From Cloacimonetes bacterium UBA5284 (GTDB taxonomy: Bacteria; Cloacimonadota; Cloacimonadia; Cloacimonadales; Cloacimonadaceae), in NCBI GenBank assembly GCA_002410505.1, contig DHSO01000021.1, forward strand, positions 1-50,900: a stretch of DNA of 50,900 nt, read 5' to 3'. This document shows positions 17,197-24,496 of this stretch, one piece after another. Position numbers and translations under genes: made by a program. Under the pieces are notes generated by a model. The model had not been told where the DNA came from. It searched no databases and was given only the letters and a program-made list of their open reading frames with translations. How positions within the stretch are numbered: the first letter of the stretch is position 1; the number at the start of each line of letters is the position of its first letter.

Positions 17197-17933
17197 AAAG
17201 CTATAAACTTTTGATAAACGGCGAGCGATATGATGCCCGCGTTTTGGAATATACCAGCACCCACGCCAAGATAAACATAAACGGTCACGACTATATGGTG
17301 CAAATCGAAGAAGATCATAGCGGCGATGTCCCACGCCTGGAGGGTCAAGAAAAAGCCGTTCCGATGGCGCCTCATTTTGATAGTGGCTTCGATCTTGGCT
17401 CCGGCGAACTGCGCGCTCCGCTGCCGGGAGTTATCGTATCCATCCCCGTGAAAGAAGGTGATGAGGTAAAGGCGGGGCAAGCAATACTGATCATCGAAGC
17501 GATGAAGATGGAATCCGAAATCTCTTCTCCGATCGATGCTAAAGTGGCAAAAATCGTAGTAAAAGAACGCGTCCTCGTGCAGGAAGGCGACATCCTGATA
17601 ATCCTGGAAGGCGGGCAAGTAAAGCCAGCTTCCAAACCTGCCCGCAAACCCAGCCATGTACAGTCGGTGGCAACTATTCAACCTGCCAGTAGCGCAGGTT
17701 CTGCGGGACATGTTAGCGAGAAAATGCTAAAAGCTCCCATCCCGGGAACCATTATCGAGGTAAAAGTAAATCCCGGCCAAACCGTAAATGACGGCGATGT
17801 CGCGGTTGTTCTGGAAGCTATGAAAATGGAATCCGACATTCATTTCAACAGCAGTGGAAAAGTAAAGAAGATCCACGTGAACAGAGGGGATAGCGTTCAA
17901 GAAGGCGACCTCCTGATTGAGCTGGAGGACTAA
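17193..17933 (+). CDS. Biotin carrier subunit with two biotinyl domains, 246 aa
   Basis: Carries the carboxyl group from the alpha subunit to the membrane beta subunit. The start ATG overlaps the previous stop as ATGA and has AAGGAG 6 nt upstream. Unusually, it contains two complete biotinyl domains in tandem: residues ~72-140 with EAMKM (Lys105) and ~176-246 with EAMKM (Lys211), joined by a Pro/Ala/Ser-rich linker (about 141-175). Each has the PG near its start (PLPGVI / PIPGTI) and the V-x-E-GD end. Residues 1-70 form a small N-terminal region (KSYKLLINGERYDARVLEY) like that in MmdC/OadA tails. Normal carriers have one biotin. Both Lys are in intact motifs, so both could be modified. Confidence 0.88.
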   Translation: MKSYKLLINGERYDARVLEYTSTHAKININGHDYMVQIEEDHSGDVPRLEGQEKAVPMAPHFDSGFDLGSGELRAPLPGVIVSIPVKEGDEVKAGQAILIIEAMKMESEISSPIDAKVAKIVVKERVLVQEGDILIILEGGQVKPASKPARKPSHVQSVATIQPASSAGSAGHVSEKMLKAPIPGTIIEVKVNPGQTVNDGDVAVVLEAMKMESDIHFNSSGKVKKIHVNRGDSVQEGDLLIELED

Positions 17934-17936
17934 GGC

Positions 17937-19064
17937 ATGCAGGAACTGATACAATTCATGCAGACTACCGGTTTCCTGAATGTAGAATTGGGCAACATCA
18001 TCATGATGGCAGCCGGCATCCTCTTTGTGTATCTGGGAATCAGCAAGGAGTTTGAACCCCTGCTCTTGGTGCCGATCGGTTTTGGCATGATCGTAGGTAA
18101 CATCCCCGGAGTATCCGCACAAGGAATGGGCGTGGAAAATGAAGGCTCGGTACTTTCCTACCTCTATTTTGGGGTTGGCAAGGGTATATATCCCTCGCTG
18201 ATCTTCCTGGGTGTGGGCGCATTGACGGATTTCTCGGCATTGATCGCAAATCCACGTCTGATCCTTCTAGGAGCCGCCGCCCAATTGGGGATCTTTGCTA
18301 CCTTCATGGGTTCCATCCTATTGGGGTTCAATATCATGGAAGCAGCTTCAATCGGCATCATCGGTGGTGCAGACGGCCCCACTTCCATCTTTCTGGCATC
18401 CAAATTGGCACCACATCTTCTGGGATCAATCGCCCTGGCAGCGTATTCATATATGGCGTTGGTGCCGGTAATTCAACCCCCAATCATGCGGCTCCTGACC
18501 ACCAAAAAGGAGCGGGTGATCCGCATGAAAAGCCTGCGGGTGGTTAGCAAAAAAGAGAAGATATTCTTCCCGATCGTAGCCTTCATCATTACTTCCCTAA
18601 TTGCCCCGGGATCGGTGGTGTTGCTGGCAATGCTCTTTTTAGGCAATCTGCTGAAGGAAAGCGGAGTTACAGACCGGTTGGCAAATAGCGCAAAGACTGT
18701 TCTGATCGATGTGGTAACCGTGTTGATCGGGACCACCGTAGGTGCCAAAACTACCGCCGACGTGTTTCTGACGCCTGCTACGATCAAGATCTTCATTCTT
18801 GGTGCTGCCAGCTTCTGCGTGGCAACCGCCGCCGGAGTGCTCTTTGCTAAAATCATGAACCTCTTTTCCAAAAACAAGATCAATCCCCTGGTGGGTGCAG
18901 CCGGTGTATCGGCAGTTCCCGCCTCTGCCCGGGTGGTGCAAGTGGTGGGGCAACAGTATGACCGCTCAAACTACCTGGTGATGCACGCTATGGCGCCAAA
19001 TGTTGCCGGAGTGGTGGGCTCTGCCGTTGCCGCCGGCGTTCTGTTGGGCATCCTCGGCTCCTAA
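17937..19064 (+). CDS. mmdB: Sodium-pump decarboxylase beta subunit
   Basis: Polytopic membrane protein that decarboxylates carboxybiotin and exports Na+ (OadB/MmdB/GcdB family). At 375 aa it is full length with about nine hydrophobic segments. The conserved membrane motifs are present: GIIGGADGPTSIFLASKLAP, containing the Asp required for Na+ binding, and near the C-terminus VGAAGVSAVPASARVVQ followed by HAMAPNVAGVVGSAVAAG. It begins 3 bp after the biotin carrier stop, so translation is coupled. It is the last gene of the operon, followed by a terminator. Whether the substrate is methylmalonyl-CoA or another acyl-CoA or ketoacid is set by the alpha subunit. Confidence 0.95.
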   Translation: MQELIQFMQTTGFLNVELGNIIMMAAGILFVYLGISKEFEPLLLVPIGFGMIVGNIPGVSAQGMGVENEGSVLSYLYFGVGKGIYPSLIFLGVGALTDFSALIANPRLILLGAAAQLGIFATFMGSILLGFNIMEAASIGIIGGADGPTSIFLASKLAPHLLGSIALAAYSYMALVPVIQPPIMRLLTTKKERVIRMKSLRVVSKKEKIFFPIVAFIITSLIAPGSVVLLAMLFLGNLLKESGVTDRLANSAKTVLIDVVTVLIGTTVGAKTTADVFLTPATIKIFILGAASFCVATAAGVLFAKIMNLFSKNKINPLVGAAGVSAVPASARVVQVVGQQYDRSNYLVMHAMAPNVAGVVGSAVAAGVLLGILGS

Positions 19065-19123
19065 TCAGGACGTCCGCATATTGAGATCAAAACAGCAGCT
19101 ATAGCCCTTTAGCCAGAGATTAG

Positions 19124-19153
19124 GCCCGAGATTAAGTTCCCGGGCTTTTTTTT
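19124..19153 (+). terminator. Terminator of the decarboxylase operon
   Basis: GCCCG pairs with CGGGC across a 12-nt loop and is followed by eight T, 60 bp after the mmdB stop. The stem is short but GC-pure and the U tract is perfect. Confidence 0.75.
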
Positions 19154-19219
19154 GGCATTTTTCGGTATTTTCTTTAACCACCTTTTTCTCCCTCTTAGCG
19201 TAGCGTTCAACAAGTGGTC

Positions 19220-19268
19220 ATCAAGCGTTAATCAAGCGTTAATTATTAACGCTTGATTAACGCTTGAT
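19220..19268. repeat. Perfect 24-bp inverted repeat built of tandem 11-mers
   Basis: The left arm 19220-19243 and right arm 19245-19268 are perfect reverse complements around a single T. Each arm contains two copies of the 11-bp unit TCAAGCGTTAA, so the element is both palindromic and tandem: four binding-site-like half units. As RNA it could only form a hairpin by opening several central pairs. It is followed by AGAAGTG rather than by a T run, so it does not look like a terminator. Confidence 0.9.
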
Positions 19269-19450
19269 TAAGAAGTGATGAACGCCATGAATACAGGGAG
19301 AAACTGGGGGATATATTGGTCTTTTAGCGGCATAAAGTGATAATGGTGGTATTGCCTGCGGCCGGGTTTTTTTCGTTGCAGTCGATTAGTGCTGCAGTTG
19401 GCGACGCTACGCGATGTAGGGGCGCTCGCCGTAGCGCCCAGTGTAGATGC

Positions 19451-19508
19451 GGAGTTGAGAGGGTTGAGAGGGTTGAGGGGGTTGAGAGGGTTGAGAGGGT
19501 TGAGGGGT
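19451..19508. repeat. 9-bp microsatellite (gagggttga, about 6 units)
   Basis: About six head-to-tail copies of a 9-bp unit with occasional G for A changes. Because the period is a multiple of three, open frames persist through it on the minus strand (Leu-Asn-Pro or Thr-Leu-Ser repeats), which explains apparent ORFs there. Confidence 0.9.
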
Positions 19509-19509
19509 A

Positions 19510-19613
19510 TTGACGCCTCAGGAGAGGCACAATAACGGGAACGTGCCAGAGGCACGTGATACAAAGCATGCAGAAGATCGGGGTTACCACAAAACTGCGC
19601 AGCCATTTTGTGG
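19510..19613 (+). repeat. Intergenic repeat unit, copy A
   Basis: Starts TTGACGCCTCAGGAGAGGC and ends near GCGCAGCCATTTTGT. Contains two short perfect hairpins: GCCTC/GAGGC (19515-19528) and ACGTGCC/GGCACGT (19541-19557). About 80 percent identical to copy B. Confidence 0.8.
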
Positions 19614-19644
19614 AGTATAGTAGATGCGGCTTCCAACCGCATAA

Positions 19645-19750
19645 TTGACGCCTCAGGAGAGGCGCAATAACGAGAACGAGCCAGAGGCACGAGATACACC
19701 AGCGAAACGAAGATCGGGGTTCCCGCAAAATTGCGCAGCCATGTTGTAGG
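19645..19750 (+). repeat. Intergenic repeat unit, copy B
   Basis: Second copy. The first hairpin (GCCTC/GAGGC) is retained exactly; the second has decayed (acgagccagaggcacga). A separate hairpin ATGCGG/CCGCAT (19624-19642) lies between the copies. Confidence 0.8.
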
Positions 19751-20320
19751 GTGAAAGAAACGAGATACAAGCAATTTACAATGTACAATTTACAATGTAC
19801 GATTAGCACTCAATCCGTTCACCATTCACCATTCACCGTTCACCGTTCACTGTTGCACGCAGCGCCTAATTCGTGGACAGAAAAAAGCGTCAAGATGACG
19901 CTTCAATCTGCGGAATCTGCGTGCCCGATCTGCGTCAATCTGCGTGAAATAGAAGCTACCCTGATCTCGAAAAAAAGCAATAGCAGTTTGCAGCTCCCCA
20001 AAAAATCGTACATCGTAAATTGTAAATCCTACATTCTAAATTGCGCGTAGCGCCTAATTAGTGTAAATTCGTGGACAGACAATTCTGCGAAGATCAGCAC
20101 TGTATCTGAAATGCTCGTCCAAACCCAGGAGGGGTGACATTTGATAGCGCGAGGCACTGAAAGAGTGGTTTATCTGAGGTGGGAAGCCCGGAAATTGGGA
20201 ATAAAAGCACACAGGGTAGCAGCGCGGGACTGTGGCTGTATATTTTTGTCCAATCCCGCGATTGCGAGTGGTCCTCAATATAGAAAAAATGGTTGACGGA
20301 TTTTTATGGATATCAGACTA

Positions 20321-20329
20321 TGCTATTAT
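20321..20329 (+). promoter_or_regulatory. Extended -10 promoter for the 1073-aa secreted protein gene
   Basis: TGC-TATTAT fits TGn plus a 5-of-6 -10 element. The only good -35 (TTGACG, 20293-20298) is 25 bp away, too far, so this would act as an extended -10 promoter. It implies an untranslated leader of about 145 nt. Confidence 0.4.
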
Positions 20330-20481
20330 AGATCTTATGCCCTTGCAAACCGGCTTGGGATAGATCTCGACCGATACCGATGCTTTACAAGCGAAGCAAA
20401 ACATGAGTTATTATATTGACGTGGGTGTGATGCCCATGAACGGATTTATCAATAGAGAGTTACATAATTCAGGGAGGAATT

Positions 20482-23400
20482 ATGAAGAAACTATTTTTCT
20501 TATCTACCCTCAGCCTGCTGCTGGTCAGTGTGGCGTGGGGACAAACAATCGTGAACTTTGATGATGCAGAAAAATGGACTGCTGGATCTGCTTCCATTAC
20601 AGGCTACGCCCTTGATCACATCTATACGGATGGTGTTTTTTCTGCCACAGGCGGCCCAGCACTAAGAAACACAACTTCAGATCAGGATGGTTATTCCGGA
20701 GCTTTGGGATCATATTCCTGGAGGCTGAAAAACGAGGAACCAGTAGATTGGAGGATAACCATAGCTTCCGGCGGGGTGTCCACATTTAGCATGGCTATCC
20801 GGCGTTGGGATGCAGACCCCTCACCGGCTTTTGATTTAGAGTATTCTACCGATGGAGGAAGCTTATGGGTTCCTGTTTCAGCAATAAATAACACAAGCTT
20901 GGATAATTCAAGTGATTGGAAGACCTTTAACGGTAACATAAACAGTTCAAATCCAAATATTCTCATTAGATTGGTAGCTACCGGAACTACTGAAAGAATA
21001 ATGATAGATGACTTTACATGGATAGGTTATTCTGGGGGCGACCCCATTGCCGAGGCCCCCACTTTCAATCCCCCTGCCGGAAATTATATCAGTGCTCAAT
21101 CAGTTATTCTCAGCTCTGCCACTCCCGGCGCTGCCATCTATTACACTTTAAACGGCGATAATCCCACAGATGGCAGCACATTATACACCTCTGCCATCCA
21201 GATCACAGAAAGCACTACCGTGAAGGCTATAGCGTATGCTACAGGATACATACCCAGTTCAGTAGCCATCGCTGAATATGTGATCGAGACCGCAAACCAT
21301 GCCACAATTCCTTATTCTCAGACCTTCGATACGGATCTGGGCGATACTTACAGCTACAGTGTGTCCGGTCCCACCAAGACTTGGTATCATACCGACGGTG
21401 CTGCTGCGGTTAATGGTTTCAACTCCGGCGATACCGAAGAAGACTGGTTGATCCTGCCCGGTTTGAATATGAACTTGAACCAATATGAAACGATGATTTT
21501 TGACACATGGGGATTACATGGAACACCCGGAGAGGACAACTATTTGAAGCTGTATTATTCTACAAACTATGCGGGTATAGGGGATCCCGGCAGCGCAATA
21601 TGGACTGAGATTCCCTTTACAGCGCCGGCAGAACCTGATGTCTGGGCAAACTCCGGTCTGCTAGACCTATCTGCTATCTCCGGAACCGACGTGTTTTTTG
21701 CCTTCAAATATTACGCTGTTTCAGGAAACTACACATATTGGAAAGTCGATAACATCGATATCTACAATCTGGATCCCAATCAAGCAGTCGTAACTGTGAG
21801 CACATCCGCTCTCAGCGGCTTCACTTATGAGATTGACAATGGACCATCAGCAAGCCAAAGCTTTACGGTGACCGGTGTAAACCTGAGCGGCCCGATCAGT
21901 ATCTCCGCGCCGGCGAATTACAAGATTTCCAGCAATGCTCTGATGTGGGGCGGCAGTGTAAATTTGAATCCCGTCGGTGGCACGGTTGCTGAAAAGATAA
22001 TTTATGTCAGAATGGACTCCGGTCTCTCCGGCGGCACATATTCCGGAGACATCACCATCAGCTCTTCAGGGGTAGCAAATCAAAGCATCGCATTAAGCGG
22101 CTCGGTTACTGTACCGACCGCTCCTGTTGCCAATCTCTTCATCAGCGAATACATCGAAGGTAGCAGCAACAACAAAGCTCTTGAAGTCTATAATGCTTCG
22201 GGCGCAGACGTGAATCTGGCTGATTATAAGCTCGTATTGTATAGCAATGGAGCCACAACCCCGGGTAACACCCTTCAAATGGAGGGCACTCTGGCTGCTG
22301 GAGCTGTCTATGTGGTGGCAAATGCTGGCTCAAATCAAGCTATTCTTGATTTAGCAGACGTCACTTCAACCGTGACCTATTATAATGGAGATGATGCCGT
22401 GGCATTGGTTTATGTTCCGGATGAAAGCATCATAGACCAGATTGGTGAAATTGGTGTAGATCCCGGATCCGCATGGCCGGTAGCCGGTGTAACCGGTGCC
22501 ACCGCGAATCATACACTTATCCGTAAACCAACTGTTGCTACCGGTAATACAGACTGGGCAGCGCAACAGGGAACAAATGCCGAGGATAGCGAATGGATCG
22601 TGATGCCTCAGGACTATATTGCCAATCTGGGCACGCACACTTACAATCCCGGTGCTCAATACGCAGAAATGCCCGTTTTTGATCCTCCTGCCGGCACCTA
22701 CTTCTCCTCTGTGTCAGTTACAATTACTAGCACCACTGCCGGAGCCGCTATCCGCTATACTACCGATGGTACAGATCCCACAGCCACAACCGGAACTCTT
22801 TATTCCGGGCCGGTTAGCATTTCATCAACTACAACTCTGAAGGCTATTGCCTATGCCGGCGGATATGAACCCAGCCTGGTGAATACGGCAGATTACACTA
22901 TCACCAGCTCCACCCAGGTGGCGGATATTGCCACGCTGCGAGCTCAGACCACCGGATCCAACGTCTATACCCTCACCGGGGAAGCAATTCTCACTTTCCA
23001 ACAGAGCAGCCGGAATCAGAAATACATCCAGGATGCCACAGGAGCCATACTGATCGACGATAATGCCGGAAACATCACTACTACTTATAACCTCTACGAT
23101 GGCATCACCGGTATCAGCGGAACCCTCACTCTTTATAGTAACCTGCTGCAATTTGTTCCGGTTGCCGATCCCGGAGAAGCAACTTCATCCAACAACGTGG
23201 TAGAGCCTGAAGTTCGTACTCTGGCAAGCCTTAGCGCTGTGGATCAGGCAAAACTGATCAAGGTGATGAATGTGACCATTACCGGTGCTGCCACTTTCCC
23301 CTCAAATGCAGCGAATCTGACGGCTACCGATCCCACGGCATCGCTCACCTTGAGAACCTTCCCGGGTGCGGATTATGCCGGAACAGCCATTCCCACAGAT

Positions 23401-23703
23401 CCGGTGAATCTCACCTGCCTGGTGGGCCAATACAACGATACAATGGAGATCGGACACCGTTTTCTCAGTGATATCGAAGAGATTGGCGGTCAATTGGCGA
23501 GCCCCGTAGTGGACTTATCCCTTATGGATAATATGCTATACCTTGATTGGAACGCAGTAAGCGGTGCCTCCTCTTACAGAGTGGAAGCCGCGGATGATCC
23601 CTATGCTGCTACTTTCAGCGTGTTGGGAACCACTACCGATCCGGGTATGCTGATCACTCCAAGCTCAGCTAAGAAGTTTTACCGTGTGATCGCCCTGCCA
23701 TAA
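20482..23703 (+). CDS. Large secreted modular protein (CHB_HEX-like, cleaved-adhesin, lamin-tail, DUF5689-like)
   Basis: Signal peptide (1-20, MKKLFFLSTLSLLLVSVAWG). Modules in order: an N-terminal jelly-roll-like region (21-180); a chitobiase C-terminal-like domain (~191-271, FNPPAGNYISAQSV ... STTVKAIAYATGY); a cleaved-adhesin/choice-of-anchor J domain (~275-430, IPYSQTFDTD ... DWLILPG ... YWKVDNI); an Ig-like domain (~435-545); a lamin-tail domain (~549-700, FISEYIEGSSNNKALEVYN); a second chitobiase-like domain (~730-812); an OB-like DUF5689-type domain (~815-1010, with YIQDATGAILIDD); and a short FN3-like C-terminal domain ending KKFYRVIALP. No catalytic site is recognised; likely a surface or matrix adhesin. 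It lacks the FlgD-like sorting domain. ATG follows GGGAGG. Confidence 0.85.
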   Translation: MKKLFFLSTLSLLLVSVAWGQTIVNFDDAEKWTAGSASITGYALDHIYTDGVFSATGGPALRNTTSDQDGYSGALGSYSWRLKNEEPVDWRITIASGGVSTFSMAIRRWDADPSPAFDLEYSTDGGSLWVPVSAINNTSLDNSSDWKTFNGNINSSNPNILIRLVATGTTERIMIDDFTWIGYSGGDPIAEAPTFNPPAGNYISAQSVILSSATPGAAIYYTLNGDNPTDGSTLYTSAIQITESTTVKAIAYATGYIPSSVAIAEYVIETANHATIPYSQTFDTDLGDTYSYSVSGPTKTWYHTDGAAAVNGFNSGDTEEDWLILPGLNMNLNQYETMIFDTWGLHGTPGEDNYLKLYYSTNYAGIGDPGSAIWTEIPFTAPAEPDVWANSGLLDLSAISGTDVFFAFKYYAVSGNYTYWKVDNIDIYNLDPNQAVVTVSTSALSGFTYEIDNGPSASQSFTVTGVNLSGPISISAPANYKISSNALMWGGSVNLNPVGGTVAEKIIYVRMDSGLSGGTYSGDITISSSGVANQSIALSGSVTVPTAPVANLFISEYIEGSSNNKALEVYNASGADVNLADYKLVLYSNGATTPGNTLQMEGTLAAGAVYVVANAGSNQAILDLADVTSTVTYYNGDDAVALVYVPDESIIDQIGEIGVDPGSAWPVAGVTGATANHTLIRKPTVATGNTDWAAQQGTNAEDSEWIVMPQDYIANLGTHTYNPGAQYAEMPVFDPPAGTYFSSVSVTITSTTAGAAIRYTTDGTDPTATTGTLYSGPVSISSTTTLKAIAYAGGYEPSLVNTADYTITSSTQVADIATLRAQTTGSNVYTLTGEAILTFQQSSRNQKYIQDATGAILIDDNAGNITTTYNLYDGITGISGTLTLYSNLLQFVPVADPGEATSSNNVVEPEVRTLASLSAVDQAKLIKVMNVTITGAATFPSNAANLTATDPTASLTLRTFPGADYAGTAIPTDPVNLTCLVGQYNDTMEIGHRFLSDIEEIGGQLASPVVDLSLMDNMLYLDWNAVSGASSYRVEAADDPYAATFSVLGTTTDPGMLITPSSAKKFYRVIALP

Positions 23704-23727
23704 GGCATTGTAATCAGTTATATGGAT

Positions 23728-23756
23728 GCGGGATGCCTGAGGGTGTCCCGCTTTTT
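23728..23756 (+). terminator. Terminator after the modular secreted protein
   Basis: GCGGGA pairs with TCCCGC around a 12-nt loop and is followed by TTTTTGCTTT, 25 bp beyond the stop. Confidence 0.85.
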
Positions 23757-23899
23757 GCTTTATGAAAATAAACCGTGTCTATCTCACGGGCAAAAAATTG
23801 GCTGAGTATGAACCGGTAATGAAGCCTCCTGCCCCTATTACCAATAGTCTTTATGCGGTTCGTCAGTGGCAGGAAAAAGCCTCAGGGCAGAGAAATGCA

Positions 23900-23928
23900 T
23901 TGACATAATTCTCGAGCTGAAATACAAG
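23900..23928 (+). promoter_or_regulatory. Distal sigma-70-like promoter of the tRNA-tuf operon
   Basis: Perfect TTGACA at 23900-23905, a 17-bp spacer, then TACAAG at 23923-23928 (4 of 6). Confidence 0.5.
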
Positions 23929-23979
23929 GTTAACGATAAGATAAAACGCAAGAATATAGAGTGAGCCGTAAAAAAGTTA

Positions 23980-24008
23980 TTGACAAAAAAAGTGGTTCGA
24001 AATTGATT
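23980..24008 (+). promoter_or_regulatory. Proximal promoter of the tRNA-tuf operon
   Basis: Perfect TTGACA at 23980-23985 with 17 bp to a weak TTGATT. A start near 24015 would place the first tRNA almost at the 5' end. Tandem promoters are usual before tRNA/tuf operons, but the -10 here is poor. Confidence 0.4.
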
Positions 24009-24021
24009 GGCAAAACCTTAC

Positions 24022-24096
24022 GCCGATGTAGCTCAATGGCAGAGCAATTGATTTGTAATCAATAGGTTGGGGGTTCAACTCCCTTCATCGGCTCCA
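24022..24096 (+). tRNA. tRNA-Thr (anticodon TGT)
   Basis: GCCGATG/CATCGGC acceptor stem, encoded CCA (24094-24096), anticodon TGT at 24054-24056 in an ATTGA/TCAAT stem, T-arm GGGGGTTCAACTCCC. First of four clustered tRNAs. Confidence 0.97.
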
Positions 24097-24103
24097 TAGA
24101 TGT

Positions 24104-24189
24104 GGAGAGGTTCCCGAGCGGCCAAAGGGAACAGACTGTAAATCTGTCGTCAGACGACTTCGGAGGTTCGAATCCTCCCCTCTCCACCA
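24104..24189 (+). tRNA. tRNA-Tyr (anticodon GTA)
   Basis: GGAGAGG/CCTCTCC acceptor stem, long class II variable arm, anticodon GTA at 24138-24140, encoded CCA. It begins 7 bp after the first tRNA. Confidence 0.97.
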
Positions 24190-24201
24190 CACCTTGCCTT
24201 A

Positions 24202-24278
24202 GCGGGAGTAGCTCAGTTGGCTAGAGCATCAGCCTTCCAAGCTGAGGGTCGCGGGTTCGAACCCCGTTTCCCGCTCCA
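24202..24278 (+). tRNA. tRNA-Gly (anticodon TCC)
   Basis: GCGGGAG/TTCCCGC acceptor stem (one G-U pair), anticodon TCC at 24236-24238 between TCAGC and GCTGA, encoded CCA. Confidence 0.97.
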
Positions 24279-24318
24279 TTTTTTTAATGTCATCAATTTT
24301 TAGGTGGCGTAGAGACAT

Positions 24319-24394
24319 GCTCAAGTAGCTCAGTCGGTAGAGCACATCCTTGGTAAGGATGAGGTCACCGGTTCAAATCCGGTCTTGAGCTCCA
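24319..24394 (+). tRNA. tRNA-Thr (anticodon GGT)
   Basis: GCTCAAG/CTTGAGC acceptor stem, anticodon GGT at 24352-24354 between CATCC and GGATG, encoded CCA. With the first gene it gives two Thr isoacceptors in one cluster, directly before tuf. Confidence 0.97.
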
Positions 24395-24496
24395 TTTTTG
24401 AAAACAGGTTACGGGGCTTGCGGAAGCCGCGTAATCCAGTTCAATTTTATATAGCGAATAATACAAGGACATGGAATAGCAATTCCAGGAGGAACA

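Larger units (their letters stand above)
19154..20481. other. Gene-poor, repeat-rich intergenic tract (1.3 kb)
   Basis: No convincing gene. It contains a 24-bp perfect inverted repeat (19220-19268), a 9-bp microsatellite (19451-19508), a pair of ~105-bp imperfect direct repeats (19510-19613, 19645-19750), several small perfect hairpins (19421-19438 GGCGCT/AGCGCC; 19885-19903 AAGCGTCA/TGACGCTT, which on the minus strand is followed by a T run and could terminate reverse transcription), AT-rich tandem words (tttacaatgtac near 19775-19800; ttcacc units 19818-19850) and a near-repeat of a GCGCCTAAT...CGTGGACAG word (19858-19880 and 20044-20078). A reverse 74-codon frame (20278-20054) opens with TTG and no ribosome site; I regard it as non-coding. 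Confidence 0.8.

Noticed and set aside
19451..19508. CRISPR-like spacing of short repeats
   Set aside because: Units are head-to-tail 9-mers without spacers; a microsatellite, not a CRISPR array.
20054..20278. 74-codon reverse ORF in the repeat tract
   Set aside because: TTG start without ribosome site and composition rich in Arg, Cys, Phe and Ser; overlaps repeated intergenic words. Probably non-coding.
20343..20420. Riboswitch-like segment in the 5' leader (GCAAACC... and ...GCGAAGCAAAA)
   Set aside because: The GCAAACC word recalls the cyclic-di-GMP GEMM-I aptamer, but the paired stems and the tetraloop/receptor parts do not follow. Not supported.
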